A DNA stretch of 46,613 bases from Acidobacteriaceae bacterium. Lineage in GTDB: Bacteria; Acidobacteriota; Terriglobia; Terriglobales; Acidobacteriaceae. The DNA lies in NCBI GenBank assembly GCA_003165075.1, contig PLSM01000170.1, forward strand, positions 1-46,613, given 5' to 3'. This document shows, piece by piece, positions 8,054 through 17,513 of this stretch (its first letter is position 1; every line of letters starts with the position of its first letter). A model generated the notes under the pieces. The model was not told the DNA's origin, made no database searches, and worked only from the letters and a program-made list of their open reading frames with translations. The position numbers and the translations under genes were made by a program.

Positions 8054-8827
8054 TTGAAGAGTCGGATGAGCGACATATTTAAGAGTCACATATGGAGTTT
8101 TCCAGTCCACGTTGGCTTGTTGCTTGTCGTCTTGATGTCCGGTTGCAAGTCTGGTTCGCAACCGCCCGCGAACGCGGATACGAATGCCGTGAACGGTGTG
8201 AAGAGTGCTTCCACATCGGTAAGCGACGGTGACACCGGGTCCGGACGGTCGAGGTCGCGGAGCGGACGTGCAGACACGCAGGCAGCACCGGGCGCGTTTG
8301 ATTTCTACTTGCTGAACCTTTCCTGGTCTCCGGAATTCTGTGCGACCCATGAAGGCAGTTCGGAGTGCGGACGAGGTTTGGGGTTCGTTGTACACGGACT
8401 ATGGCCGCAAGATGCAAGTGGCGACTATCCGGAGAATTGCAGCGACGCACCGGGGCCCGCGAATCCGCAAGCCTACACGGACATCATTCCAACGGTAAGC
8501 TTGGTCGAACACGAGTGGCAGACCCACGGCACCTGTTCGGGGCTGAAGGCGGATGCCTATTTCGCGGCGGCTCGGAGCGCGTTTACAGGGCTTAAGATTC
8601 CTGCCGATATCGGCACAGGTGGCGATGCAGCGGGGGTTACCCCTGCACAATTGCTGGAACGTTTCGCGAAGGCGAATGCCGCATATCCAGCCGGAAGCAT
8701 AGCGCTCAGCTGCGGGAATAATCGCTTGACTGCAATCGAAGTGTGCCTGAGAAAAGACCTGCAACCGGAGAGTTGCCAGGGCGTGCGGTCATGCCGGGCA
8801 AACGTGATCAAGGTGACTCCGCGATAG
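8054..8827 (+). CDS. RNase T2-family lipoprotein
   Basis: The product is 257 residues from a TTG at 8054 preceded by GGAGAAGGG. An ATG at 8066 (four codons later) is the alternative and has no good ribosome site. A hydrophobic segment ends in the lipobox LMSGC, so the protein should be lipid-anchored outside the inner membrane. A Ser/Gly/Arg-rich linker of about 50 residues follows. Both RNase T2 active-site blocks are intact: HGLWP with H114, and EHEWQTHGTC with H153, E154 and H158. This family cuts single-stranded RNA through a 2',3'-cyclic phosphate, typically in the periplasm for nucleotide scavenging. Paired cysteines (CATHEGSSEC and others) fit a disulfide-stabilised exported enzyme. 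It converges on the pseudokinase gene. Confidence 0.85.
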   Translation: MKSRMSDIFKSHIWSFPVHVGLLLVVLMSGCKSGSQPPANADTNAVNGVKSASTSVSDGDTGSGRSRSRSGRADTQAAPGAFDFYLLNLSWSPEFCATHEGSSECGRGLGFVVHGLWPQDASGDYPENCSDAPGPANPQAYTDIIPTVSLVEHEWQTHGTCSGLKADAYFAAARSAFTGLKIPADIGTGGDAAGVTPAQLLERFAKANAAYPAGSIALSCGNNRLTAIEVCLRKDLQPESCQGVRSCRANVIKVTPR

Positions 8828-8887
8828 ATTCGGAGCTATTCTGCGCCGTCGAGCGGATTCGAGACAACCGGCGTACGCGACGGACAC

Positions 8888-10189
8888 CTACGGAGATACT
8901 TCGGCAGCACTGACCTCAGTTGCAGTATGCGTAAATTCAAATTGCAAAATCCAAACGCTTGAAACGGCCTGACCGTCCGCTTGCGCAGGCTTGAACCTCC
9001 ACTGTTGCCCTGCTTGCAGCGCCACCTTCGCGAAGTACTTACTTGGTCCCGACGAGTCGAACGTCGCACTCGAAACATTGCCTCTTGGATCAACAATGAC
9101 CCGCACCCGCACATCGACCTTGCCGCGAATGGACTTGTAAGCACTTGCCAGTACTTCGGGCAGAACTCGCTCAGCGACCGCACCTTTAATCATACTTTTG
9201 GAGGTCGGAATCCCTTGATCTGGTGGCTGAGTTGGGAGCGCTGCGATCGAGGGAACAGGTTGCTGTTCTGCGGTCGGCAGCGATACCCGATTTTGGCGAG
9301 TTCGCAGTTGCAAAGCTGCGATCACCGCAAACACGACAAGTGCAGCGACGAGCGCGGTCACCAGGAATTTGGCAGGGGCCTTTTGAACAGGCTTGCTTGC
9401 CGGGCTCACGAGAGAGTGGGCGGGTTCGAGATGGACCTTGATATCGCTGAGGGTGCATCGGCGCAGGGGCGCGAACCGAAGACATTCATGCGCAATTGCA
9501 GAGAAGGGTTGCGGAACGGATTCTGGCACGACCCGTTCGTCGTTTGTTGATTTCTCCCCAACTGGCGGGTATTGAGTCAGGGCTTCCACCAAGGTTATGC
9601 CGAGCGACCAGATGTCTGTGGCCGGGAGAAGTACCTCGGTAGCGCGTTCCGGAGCGTCATAAACACTGAGCGTCGAGAGGTGTTTGCCAAGCTTGCCCGC
9701 GACTTCAATGCTGTCCACGGAAAGTTTCAACTGATTCTCTACGACCATGATGTTCGATGGTTTGAGGGCACCGTGCACGAATCCTCTCTCGTGAAGATAA
9801 GAGAGCGCGTCGAGGACCGGGTCGAGCATTTCTCTGGCCTCGGTGGGCGTGAGCGGACGCTCGGGAAGAATCTGGGAGAGGTTCTCTTCGGCATATTCCG
9901 TCACGACGTAGAGCTGCACGTCGTCGTCGATCTGACAACGTCCTGCATGAAACAACCGCATCAGGTGAGGATGAGACAGGGTCGTTGTCGCCGCCCAGCC
10001 GGCTAAGTAGGCTTCTGGATCTATTGAAGATGCTGGAATGATCTTGATGGCAGCCTTCTCCGTTCGATCGCCCGGCATTTCCGTGAGGAAGACTCCACTC
10101 CCCTTAGAGCCGCCTAAGAATTGGAGGAGAGTAAACCTTCCGTCGATGACACGCCCTACCCAATCACTGCGAATTGCCGCGTTATTCAT
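8888..10189 (-). CDS. membrane Ser/Thr kinase-like protein (probable pseudokinase) with C-terminal TonB domain
   Basis: The product is 433 residues from the ATG at 10189, which starts directly at the kinase fold; the frame is open further upstream but without protein-like sequence. Residues about 14-255 have the protein-kinase layout: a Gly-rich loop (LGGSKGSG), the ATP-anchoring lysine K49 in AAIK, and a catalytic loop reading HGALKPSN. Here the catalytic Asp of HRD/HGD is replaced by A141 (codon at 9767-9769), while N146 is kept. The DFG motif is reduced to D159-Ser-Ile. A single membrane helix spans about 275-295. Residues about 341-420 form a TonB C-terminal domain (VRVIVDPRGNV, QWRFKPA). 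ATP binding may persist but phosphotransfer is doubtful. It lies 147 bp downstream of the rhamnosidase on the same strand, so the two may share a transcript. Confidence 0.8.
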   Translation of the reverse strand: MNNAAIRSDWVGRVIDGRFTLLQFLGGSKGSGVFLTEMPGDRTEKAAIKIIPASSIDPEAYLAGWAATTTLSHPHLMRLFHAGRCQIDDDVQLYVVTEYAEENLSQILPERPLTPTEAREMLDPVLDALSYLHERGFVHGALKPSNIMVVENQLKLSVDSIEVAGKLGKHLSTLSVYDAPERATEVLLPATDIWSLGITLVEALTQYPPVGEKSTNDERVVPESVPQPFSAIAHECLRFAPLRRCTLSDIKVHLEPAHSLVSPASKPVQKAPAKFLVTALVAALVVFAVIAALQLRTRQNRVSLPTAEQQPVPSIAALPTQPPDQGIPTSKSMIKGAVAERVLPEVLASAYKSIRGKVDVRVRVIVDPRGNVSSATFDSSGPSKYFAKVALQAGQQWRFKPAQADGQAVSSVWILQFEFTHTATEVSAAEVSP

Positions 10190-10336
10190 GGCCTCAACAA
10201 TTCTAATCGGAATGACATTCGAGCGATATGGAATCGAGAAGCAAATTGAGCGTGCGCACAGATTGCTTCTTGATCCAACCACGATTAACCAATAGCAGTT
10301 CAATCTTTGGTTAAATGCACTTACGACGCATCAGTA

Positions 10337-13213
10337 CTAATGGCAACGCTCCTTAAACTCGTAGTTGCCTGAGCCAACCATAATACCAACGCTTCCATCT
10401 GCTGAATCGACGTTCTCCACTCCCGGGTCTTCATTTGAAGCGCTCTTCGGCCACACCGCTGTCCTTCCTTCAACGACTGTGCAGCCTTCAGCCACCTGCA
10501 GCGGGATCTTGATGGTAGCGCGGGAGTTGAATGGAACTTCAATCTGAAGCGCCAGCTCATTCGATCTCCGCTCCCAATTCGACACAATCTTCCCACGACT
10601 CGATTCATAGGTAGAACTGACTGAATTCAATCCTTCAGGGAAGATTGGAGCGATCTGGAACTCTTCGAATCCAGGATGTTCGTCCTCGGTACGGATGCCT
10701 GCCAGGTAACGATAGAAATACTCAACCACCGATCCTTCCATCGGATGGTCAAACGAGTCGTCACCGGTCCACGATTCCCACATCGTCGTCGCGCCTTTTG
10801 CCAGCATGTACCCCCAGCCAGGAAAAGTTGTTTGATTGATCACTCTATATGCCAGGTCCACCCTGCCATTGTCCGTCAACACTTCCAACATGGGCTTGGT
10901 GCCGATAACTCCCGTGTTGAGATGAAAACCGCGCGCTTCCACGTCCCGGCAAAGATTCGCGAAAACCTCTGCACGTTCGCTGTCTGGAACGAGATGGAGC
11001 CAGAGAGCAACAGCATTGATTGACTGACGGTATTCTGTATTCTGCAGTCCTTTGTAGATGTGATTGTGCCGATCGTAGAAAGCCTGGTTGAAGGCATCGC
11101 GCACCAGTACGGCGCGGGCAGTGAGCCTGGCGGCTTCTGGCGCGTCTCCCAGGACAGTGGCCATCTGGGCCGCGATTCCCAAATCCAAATAGTAGGATGC
11201 AGTCCCGTATGGCTCGTTGCCCTCGGGCGGATTCGTGTAACCCGGACTGGCCCAGTCCCCCAGTACATCCTGAATTAGATACTGATTGCCGGGTGTGCCG
11301 TTCATTTTCAAAGTCGAATCGAGAAAACGCTTGATCGTCTCAAACTGCGTCTCAAGAATTCGTCTGTCTCCATGAAACTCGTACAAGCGCCAGGGAATCA
11401 GCACCTCCGCCGATGCCCAGGTTGGCGACAGGCCTCCTACATATCCAAACGATGGCGCCACGACTGAGATTGCGCCACTCTCATCCTGCGTCTGTGAAAC
11501 GTCTTGTGCGTAATTCTCATAGAAGGACGCGGTGTCGAAATTGAACAAAACTGCAGGCTCCAATACGTAAGCGTCTGCCATCCATCCAAGCTTCTCCCGA
11601 TGCGGGCAATCGGTCGGAATGCTGTACATATTGTTGAGCTGGGTACGCAGCCAGATCGAATCAATCTGATTCAGAAGCGCGTTCGATGAGTTAAAGGTTC
11701 CCACTGATTTTGCATCTGTATGAACCATCACCCCGGCCGCATGTTCCAGTTGGACTGGGCTGGATGCATCGGAGACAGAGATGCGCACATAGCGGAATCC
11801 CATATAGGCAAAATGGCTCTCTGCCGTCTCGTCGCCTTCGCCCTTCAAGATGTAGCCGAACTGCTGATAGTTATTTGTCGTTATATCGATGAAGTTCGCG
11901 TCTGGTCTTTCCGCCATCTGCACCAGCACCCGAGCTCCTCTGGGTCCACGAACGGTAATCCGCATCCAGCCTGCCAGGTTGATTCCCATGTCCAGCGTCC
12001 ATACGCCGGGCGAAATCTCTTTCCGGGTTACCGGCTCCACCATTTCGTGCTCACGGATCGGCGGCATGATCTGTGCCGCGAGTCTTCCGGCCGGACCTGT
12101 GGTCAGATGCGCATGTTCCCATCCGGCGTCGTCATAGTCCACCAAGTTCCATCCCGGTTGCTCTTCCCGCGCGTCGTAGATTTCGCCCAGCCATGGGTCG
12201 TCGTAGACAATCGGCCCGGGTACAGTCCGCCATGAATCGTCGCTCGCAACCGTGTCCCGCGAGCCGTCCGCATATTCGATGATGAGCAAGGACTTCAGCG
12301 AAGGCTGATCGATCCAGGGCGCATGTTCACTGAATCCCCAGCGGTCATTCGACAACATCCCATAGAAGCCGCGGCCAAGAGTGATCCCTAATGCATTCCT
12401 TCCGATCTTCAATCGGTTGGTGACATCGAAGGCACGGTACAGCACGCGCCGTTCATAGTTTGTCCACCCGGGGTCAAGCACAGCTCGGTTCGTCGTTCCG
12501 TCCAGAGCGGCGCCATTGATCGAAGTTACCGCGTAGCCGACACCCGACACGTATAGATGCGCCTTGCGGATTTTCCTATCGACCGGGAATGTCTTCCGCA
12601 GCAGCGGCGCCGGATCGTATCTTGGCGTCACTGAGTCCAGCAGCTGCCAGCTATTCATATGTGCGGATGTCGTCACCGGTGTCATGTAACTGTTTGCGTA
12701 TTTCGTGTGCTCCTGAGCCTTTTGCGCTCTCCAGCGAGCGCGCCATTCCGTCTCGTCGCGACCGGCGATCCATCGCGCGTCCAGCCAGTCCGCAGGACTT
12801 TGAAGTCCCATTTCAAAATGGGCAATCTTGCTCCAGGCGCCGGCGCGTCCATGGCCGTCCCACAGGCGCACGCGCCAGTAGTAGTCACGGTTACTGCTTA
12901 AAGCCTCGCCGGCGTACACCACCATCTCCGAGGAGGACTGCACCCGTCCAGAATCGAAAACGGTTTGCGTACCCTTCGCCAGCTCTTGCGGATTGGTCGA
13001 CACTTGCACTTCATATCCAGACTGAATCGCACCGCGTTCTTTTTGCAGACCGATCCAACTCAGCCGTGGCTGGGCCGTGTCCACGCCAAGCGGCTCCGCC
13101 TGAAACTCACATTTCAATTCCGCCGCCCTCGGGCCGGCCGTCTCGGCGCTCACTACCCGGCACCCAACGCCGGTTCCCAGTGCCAACAGAAGAACAACTC
13201 CCACCTTACGCAT
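10337..13213 (-). CDS. secreted GH78 alpha-L-rhamnosidase
   Basis: The product is 958 residues from the ATG at 13213, chosen because GGAAGG lies five bases upstream and the sequence then gives a signal peptide (MRKVGVVLLLALG, cleavage near VSA). The order of parts is typical of the family: N-terminal beta domains (about 30-440), an (alpha/alpha)6 catalytic domain (about 450-850) and a C-terminal beta-sandwich. The catalytic block DCPHREKLGWMAD places D535, E540 and D547 at the same spacing as the acidic residues of Bacillus RhaB. The later MWESW supplies E813. The enzyme hydrolyses terminal alpha-L-rhamnose from pectin (rhamnogalacturonan) or plant glycosides. It is the upstream gene of the pair with the pseudokinase. 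Confidence 0.9.
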   Translation of the reverse strand: MRKVGVVLLLALGTGVGCRVVSAETAGPRAAELKCEFQAEPLGVDTAQPRLSWIGLQKERGAIQSGYEVQVSTNPQELAKGTQTVFDSGRVQSSSEMVVYAGEALSSNRDYYWRVRLWDGHGRAGAWSKIAHFEMGLQSPADWLDARWIAGRDETEWRARWRAQKAQEHTKYANSYMTPVTTSAHMNSWQLLDSVTPRYDPAPLLRKTFPVDRKIRKAHLYVSGVGYAVTSINGAALDGTTNRAVLDPGWTNYERRVLYRAFDVTNRLKIGRNALGITLGRGFYGMLSNDRWGFSEHAPWIDQPSLKSLLIIEYADGSRDTVASDDSWRTVPGPIVYDDPWLGEIYDAREEQPGWNLVDYDDAGWEHAHLTTGPAGRLAAQIMPPIREHEMVEPVTRKEISPGVWTLDMGINLAGWMRITVRGPRGARVLVQMAERPDANFIDITTNNYQQFGYILKGEGDETAESHFAYMGFRYVRISVSDASSPVQLEHAAGVMVHTDAKSVGTFNSSNALLNQIDSIWLRTQLNNMYSIPTDCPHREKLGWMADAYVLEPAVLFNFDTASFYENYAQDVSQTQDESGAISVVAPSFGYVGGLSPTWASAEVLIPWRLYEFHGDRRILETQFETIKRFLDSTLKMNGTPGNQYLIQDVLGDWASPGYTNPPEGNEPYGTASYYLDLGIAAQMATVLGDAPEAARLTARAVLVRDAFNQAFYDRHNHIYKGLQNTEYRQSINAVALWLHLVPDSERAEVFANLCRDVEARGFHLNTGVIGTKPMLEVLTDNGRVDLAYRVINQTTFPGWGYMLAKGATTMWESWTGDDSFDHPMEGSVVEYFYRYLAGIRTEDEHPGFEEFQIAPIFPEGLNSVSSTYESSRGKIVSNWERRSNELALQIEVPFNSRATIKIPLQVAEGCTVVEGRTAVWPKSASNEDPGVENVDSADGSVGIMVGSGNYEFKERCH

Positions 13214-13797
13214 GCTTGCCTTCCAGCTTGACCATTCAGAGTGAATCAAGCGCAGAGTCAGAGAACCATGTTGCAAACACGCTATTGTAGGCTCTTGATT
13301 CTGCGTGGAATGGCCGATCATCGCCACAATTCTCCAAAGCTTTACGCACGAATGCTGAGTCGCGACCATAAATGATTGCCGCAAGAGTGCGTGCAACAAT
13401 GCCAGGTCATCCTTTCATGCCCCTACCTTTGATCGTATGCTCTTCAATTCCCTCACTTTTCACAGAAAGCATCTATGATTTGCCATTTCGAAATGTAACG
13501 GAAAGTGTCCAACCCAGAATGCACCCTTTTACACTCAACAATTTACGGCCACTTCAGTAGCGCCGTGCAGGGATATCCTATTTAAGCCTCTAATTATGAA
13601 AGGCTTATAGTTGGTACCAAGGGCGGTTTTTAGGGCTCATAATCCCTGGGTTGGAGTTCGAATCCCTCCGGACCCACCAGGTTGCGGCTGCGCCACTTAT
13701 GTGTTTCCCCGCCGGGATCAGGCAGGTGTCAACGCGGCTCTGCGTTCTTTCAGCGGGCCAACTCCTTGCCGGCTTCCTCGTATACTCAACCCAGCGC
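13214..13797. other. 584-bp gap containing a tRNA relic
   Basis: No protein gene is convincing here. The left part holds the promoter region of the minus-strand rhamnosidase. The right part holds a decayed tRNA-Met fragment (described separately). TATACT at 13781-13786 lies only 11 bp before the trpC start codon and could be a -10 element of a short-leader transcript, though no good -35 is seen. Confidence 0.5.
13608..13679 (+). pseudogene. degenerate tRNA-Met(CAU) 3' fragment
   Basis: The stretch ends in GGACCCACCA, preceded by a T-arm (GTTCGAATCC core) and an anticodon-loop sequence CTCATAA with CAT at 13638-13640, all typical of an elongator tRNA-Met. But the anticodon stem lacks one base (AGGG against TCCCT), the T-stem lacks about two G residues, and no 5' acceptor strand complementary to CGGACCC exists upstream. 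The D-arm is only a remnant (AGTTGGTA). It cannot fold into a standard cloverleaf. It is best explained as a decaying 3' half left at a former tRNA-targeted integration junction; assembly error is the alternative. Confidence 0.6.
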
Positions 13798-14610
13798 ATG
13801 ACAACCCAACTGGACACAATTCTGACTTCAACGCGAGCCGTAGTGGCAGCGGCCAAGGTCCGTGTACCTGTTGCCGAACTCGAGCGCCGGGCTGCTGCGC
13901 ACCAGCCGCGCGGCTGGGCGGCTGCGCTGCGCCAAAACACAGAGGCGGGTCCGGCAATCATTGCCGAGATCAAAAAAGCCTCTCCGTCCAAGGGACTGAT
14001 TCGTGCGGACTTCGATGCGGCCTGGCTGGCAGGGCGCTATCAGGCGGGCGGCGCTGCGGCGCTATCCGTGCTGACCGACGAGCCGTATTTCCAGGGCAGC
14101 CTGCGCAATTTGGAGTTGGCTTCGGCCGTGGTCGCGCTGCCCTGCCTGCGCAAGGATTTCACGGTAGATGAGTATCAGATTGTGGAAGCACGTGCTTACC
14201 ATGCCGACGCCATTTTGTTGATTGCCGCGGCGCTGACTGATGGCGAGCTCAAGCGTTTTGCCCGATTTGCGCGCCAACTGGCCTTGGACGTTCTGGTTGA
14301 GGTGCATACGGCAGCGGAGCTGGACCGCGTGCTCGATTCTCTGGGCGAAGCCGGAGCGGACGCTATCGGCGTAAACAACCGCGACTTGAAAACCTTCGCA
14401 GTACGCTTTGACACCTCGCTGGAGCTGGCCGAACGCATTCCCGCAAGCGTCGTGCGCGTGGCCGAGAGCGGAATCTCCACAGCGGATGATCTTGCCCATC
14501 TGCGCAGGGCGGGATTTGACGCCTTCCTCATCGGCGAGAGCCTGATGCGCCAACCGGACCCCGGCGCTGCACTCGCAACGTTGCTGGCGGCAGTTGTGGC
14601 GACGCCATGA
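13798..14610 (+). CDS. trpC: indole-3-glycerol phosphate synthase
   Basis: The product is 270 residues from the ATG at 13798. It closes the indole ring from CdRP in tryptophan synthesis. The TIM-barrel signatures are present in order: EIKKASPSKG near residue 60 (substrate-phosphate and catalytic lysine), LRKDF (catalytic Lys/Asp region), VNNRDL, and AESGI with GES near the C-terminus for phosphate binding. The length is normal. It is the first gene of the aromatic cluster and overlaps trpF by four bases (ATGA), so the two are translationally coupled. No leader peptide with Trp codons was recognised upstream. Confidence 0.96.
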   Translation: MTTQLDTILTSTRAVVAAAKVRVPVAELERRAAAHQPRGWAAALRQNTEAGPAIIAEIKKASPSKGLIRADFDAAWLAGRYQAGGAAALSVLTDEPYFQGSLRNLELASAVVALPCLRKDFTVDEYQIVEARAYHADAILLIAAALTDGELKRFARFARQLALDVLVEVHTAAELDRVLDSLGEAGADAIGVNNRDLKTFAVRFDTSLELAERIPASVVRVAESGISTADDLAHLRRAGFDAFLIGESLMRQPDPGAALATLLAAVVATP

Positions 14611-15284
14611 GCCGGTGGATTAAAATCTGCGCCAACACCTCGTTGGAGGATGCCCTCCTCGCTGCGGAAGCCGGGGCTGATGCCGTGGGATTCGTCTTTG
14701 CGCCGAGCCCGCGGCGCGTAACGCCGGAAGTGGTGGCCGATATTGTGCCCCGTTTGCCGCCGGAGGTCGAGAAGATTGGTGTCTTTGTCGATGCCGCGCT
14801 GCAGGAGATCAAGTCCGCGGTTGTTGCCTGTAGGCTGACTGGCGTGCAACTGCACTTCGAGGCCAGGCCGGAGTTACCTGCGCAACTGCGTGAGTTCTTC
14901 GGTCCGGAACTGCGCATTCTGCGCGTGGTGCACTTTGGCCCCGAGGCGCCGCAGCAGGTGGCAACGGTTACCCAGAGCCCTCACGTGGATGCATTGCTGG
15001 TGGACTCGCGCACCACAACTGCCGTGGGTGGTACGGGCATGGTATTTGACTGGAAAAGCGCGCGCATGAGCCTTTTCCAGAATGCCGAATCGTGGAATCT
15101 GCGTCTGATTGCCGCGGGCGGACTTACCCCAGCCAACGTCGCTGAAGCCGTGAGCATCTTGCAGCCTTGGGGCGTGGACGTCGTCTCGGGCGTCGAGTAC
15201 GCACCTGGCCGCAAGGACCCGGTCAAAGTGCGAGAGTTCGTTGCCAACGCACGTGCCGCTGCGTCTCTCAAATTGCAGAGGTAG
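14607..15284 (+). CDS. trpF: phosphoribosylanthranilate isomerase
   Basis: The product is 225 residues, normal for TrpF. It catalyses the Amadori rearrangement of PRA to CdRP, the step before TrpC. The sequence starts WIKICANTS, with the catalytic cysteine in KIC (usually KICG; here KICA). It continues with GFVFAPSPRRV and the catalytic aspartate in LLVDSRT, and ends with the phosphate-binding GGLTPANV and VSGVE blocks. It overlaps trpC by four bases and precedes trpB by 95 bp. Confidence 0.95.
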   Translation: MSRWIKICANTSLEDALLAAEAGADAVGFVFAPSPRRVTPEVVADIVPRLPPEVEKIGVFVDAALQEIKSAVVACRLTGVQLHFEARPELPAQLREFFGPELRILRVVHFGPEAPQQVATVTQSPHVDALLVDSRTTTAVGGTGMVFDWKSARMSLFQNAESWNLRLIAAGGLTPANVAEAVSILQPWGVDVVSGVEYAPGRKDPVKVREFVANARAAASLKLQR

Positions 15285-15379
15285 CTTGTGTACATCCGTT
15301 GTGCCGCCTTGGCGCCAGGCCGCTAGTACACTGAATAGTTCCCTATTTCTTGGTTACGAGTTGGCAGGAGGCTCAGCAA

Positions 15380-16597
15380 ATGGCATCGGTGATTCTTCCG
15401 GCAGTTCCATCGGACTCGCGACCGGGGCGGTTTGGCGTCTATGGCGGGCGGTATGTGCCGGAGACGCTGATGGCCGCGCTGGTGGAGTTGGAGCATCAAT
15501 ACAACGCGGCCAAGGCCGATGCAGCGTTTCAGACCGAGTTGACGTCGCTGCTCAAGGACTTTGCGGGGCGGCCCACGCCGCTTTACTTTGCCCGGCGGCT
15601 GACCGAAGAACTGGGCGGAGCCAAAATCTACCTTAAGCGTGAAGACCTCCTGCATACCGGCGCACACAAAATCAACAACGCGCTGGGCCAGGGCCTGCTG
15701 GCCCGCCGCATGGGGAAAAAGCGCATCATCGCCGAAACCGGCGCCGGGCAGCACGGCGTGGCCACGGCCACTGTGTGCGCACTGCTGGGCATGGAATGCG
15801 TAATCTACATGGGCGATGTGGACATGGCCCGCCAGGAGCTGAACGTGCTGCGCATGAGGCTGCTGGGCGCGGAAGTGCGTGGCGTCTCATCCGGATCAAA
15901 GACTCTGAAGGACGCCATCAGCGAGGCCATGCGCGACTGGGTCACCAACGTGCGCACCACTTACTATCTCCTTGGCAGTGCGCTCGGGGCGCACCCTTAC
16001 CCGACCATGGTGCGGGACTTCCAGCGCGTGATCGGTATTGAGATGAAGCAGCAGATCCTCGACAAAGAAGGCCGCCTGCCCTCCGCCGTCATTGCCTGCG
16101 TGGGCGGCGGGTCCAATGCCATCGGGGCGTTTTATGAGTTCATTCCCGACCGCGAGGTGCGGTTGATCGGCGTAGAGGCCGGCGGCCGCGGAATGGCACT
16201 CGGCGAGCATGCGGCGCGCTTCCGCGGCGGAGAGCCCGGAGTCTTGCAGGGCACGTATTCGTATGTGCTGCAGGATGAGAACGGCCAGATTGCGGCCACT
16301 CATTCGGTCTCCGCGGGCCTCGACTACGCCTCCATCGGTCCGGAACATGCGGCTTTGCACGATTCGGGACGAGCCGAGTACGTCGCGCAAGACGATGCGG
16401 CGGCGCTCGATGCTCTCGTAAAACTGACGCGGACAGAAGGGATTTTGCCTGCGCTTGAGAGCGCGCACGCCGTGGCTGAGGCTCTTCGCCTTGCTCCCAC
16501 GCTGCCCGTGCATGACATACTGGTGGTGAACCTCTCTGGACGCGGCGACAAGGACATGGGCATCCTGGCCCGAGAGTTGCACATCCAGGGAGCGTAA
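15380..16597 (+). CDS. trpB: tryptophan synthase beta chain
   Basis: The product is 405 residues from the ATG at 15380, chosen because AGGAGG lies at proper spacing upstream; the frame is open ten codons further. The beta subunit condenses indole with L-serine using PLP. The PLP lysine is K97 in [13 protein letters not shown]. The phosphate-binding GGGSNAIG loop follows about 140 residues later. [13 protein letters not shown] at the start is the classic TrpB1 N-terminus. It works as an alpha2-beta2 complex with TrpA, encoded 12 bp downstream. Confidence 0.97.
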   Translation: MASVILPAVPSDSRPGRFGVYGGRYVPETLMAALVELEHQYNAAKADAAFQTELTSLLKDFAGRPTPLYFARRLTEELGGAKIYLKREDLLHTGAHKINNALGQGLLARRMGKKRIIAETGAGQHGVATATVCALLGMECVIYMGDVDMARQELNVLRMRLLGAEVRGVSSGSKTLKDAISEAMRDWVTNVRTTYYLLGSALGAHPYPTMVRDFQRVIGIEMKQQILDKEGRLPSAVIACVGGGSNAIGAFYEFIPDREVRLIGVEAGGRGMALGEHAARFRGGEPGVLQGTYSYVLQDENGQIAATHSVSAGLDYASIGPEHAALHDSGRAEYVAQDDAAALDALVKLTRTEGILPALESAHAVAEALRLAPTLPVHDILVVNLSGRGDKDMGILARELHIQGA

Positions 16598-16609
16598 CCG
16601 CGGACTCCG

Positions 16610-17392
16610 ATGGCGATTCATTTCAATCACAAACCCGGGCTGGTGGTGTTCCTCACCGTGGGCGACCCAAGCCTGGTAGCCACCCGTTCCATTGCGCTTC
16701 AAGCCATTGATGCAGGCGCCGATGTGATTGAGTTGGGTGTGCCCTTCAGCGATCCGCTGGCTGACGGCCCGGTAATTCAGCGTGCCGGCGATCGTGCGCT
16801 TGCGCGGGGCACGACGTTAAAGAATGTGCTGACGCTGGCCGCCGAGCTTCGCCCTGCACGTCCCGGCGCGGGCCTCGTGGTTTTCAGTTACTTCAATCCC
16901 ATCCTGCGCTACGGCCTGGCCCGTTTTGCGGATGATGCCGCAGCCGCTGGCGTCGACGGGGTGCTGGTGACTGACTTGATTGTCGAAGAGGCGGGAGAAT
17001 ATCTGGCCGAGATGGAGCGCGTAGGACTTGCACCCATCTTTCTCGCCGCCCCCACCAGCCCTGACCAGAGGCTTGAGGCCATCGCCACGCATTCCAAAGG
17101 ATTTGTTTACGCCATCTCCCGCGTAGGAATCACGGGCAAGCAGCAGGCCCTGACCTCCGACGCAGCGGCTCTCGTGGCACGTATCCGGCGATGGACGCGG
17201 CTGCCGGTGGCCGTGGGGTTCGGCATCTCCAACGCGGAACACGTCGCCCAGGTGGCGGAGTTTGCCGATGCCGCGGTCATCGGCAGCGCGATTGTGGAGT
17301 TGATTGAGCAGTCGACTCCCGAAGCGGCGCCCGGGGCGGTGGCACGATTTATCAAGGGCCTGCGCATGCCTGAAGCGGCGTTGGCCCAATAA
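16610..17392 (+). CDS. trpA: tryptophan synthase alpha chain
   Basis: The product is 260 residues. The alpha subunit cleaves indole-3-glycerol phosphate and channels indole to TrpB. The catalytic Glu lies in VIELGVPFSDPLADGPVIQ near residue 44, and that block also holds the substrate-binding Asp. YAISRVGITG is loop 6, and VGFGISN and GSAIV form the phosphate site. The start codon lies 12 bp after the trpB stop without a strong ribosome site, so coupled translation with trpB is likely. Confidence 0.96.
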   Translation: MAIHFNHKPGLVVFLTVGDPSLVATRSIALQAIDAGADVIELGVPFSDPLADGPVIQRAGDRALARGTTLKNVLTLAAELRPARPGAGLVVFSYFNPILRYGLARFADDAAAAGVDGVLVTDLIVEEAGEYLAEMERVGLAPIFLAAPTSPDQRLEAIATHSKGFVYAISRVGITGKQQALTSDAAALVARIRRWTRLPVAVGFGISNAEHVAQVAEFADAAVIGSAIVELIEQSTPEAAPGAVARFIKGLRMPEAALAQ

Positions 17393-17513
17393 GCAGATAC
17401 ACCCCAGAGACGGCGCTTCAGGCCGCATGGATGGATTCAACTCTTGCTCCTAGCACCCGGCGTGCCGCCCAGAAAGAAAGCGGATGGCCGCAGGGGCGCA
17501 ACACGAGGATGGA

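Noticed and set aside
8888..10189. Ordinary active Hanks-type kinase
   Set aside because: The catalytic Asp is Ala and the DFG motif is not conserved, so activity should not be assumed.
13611..14171. Plus-strand frame over the tRNA relic and trpC
   Set aside because: It translates tRNA-like sequence (VGVRIPPDPP) and then an alternative frame of trpC.
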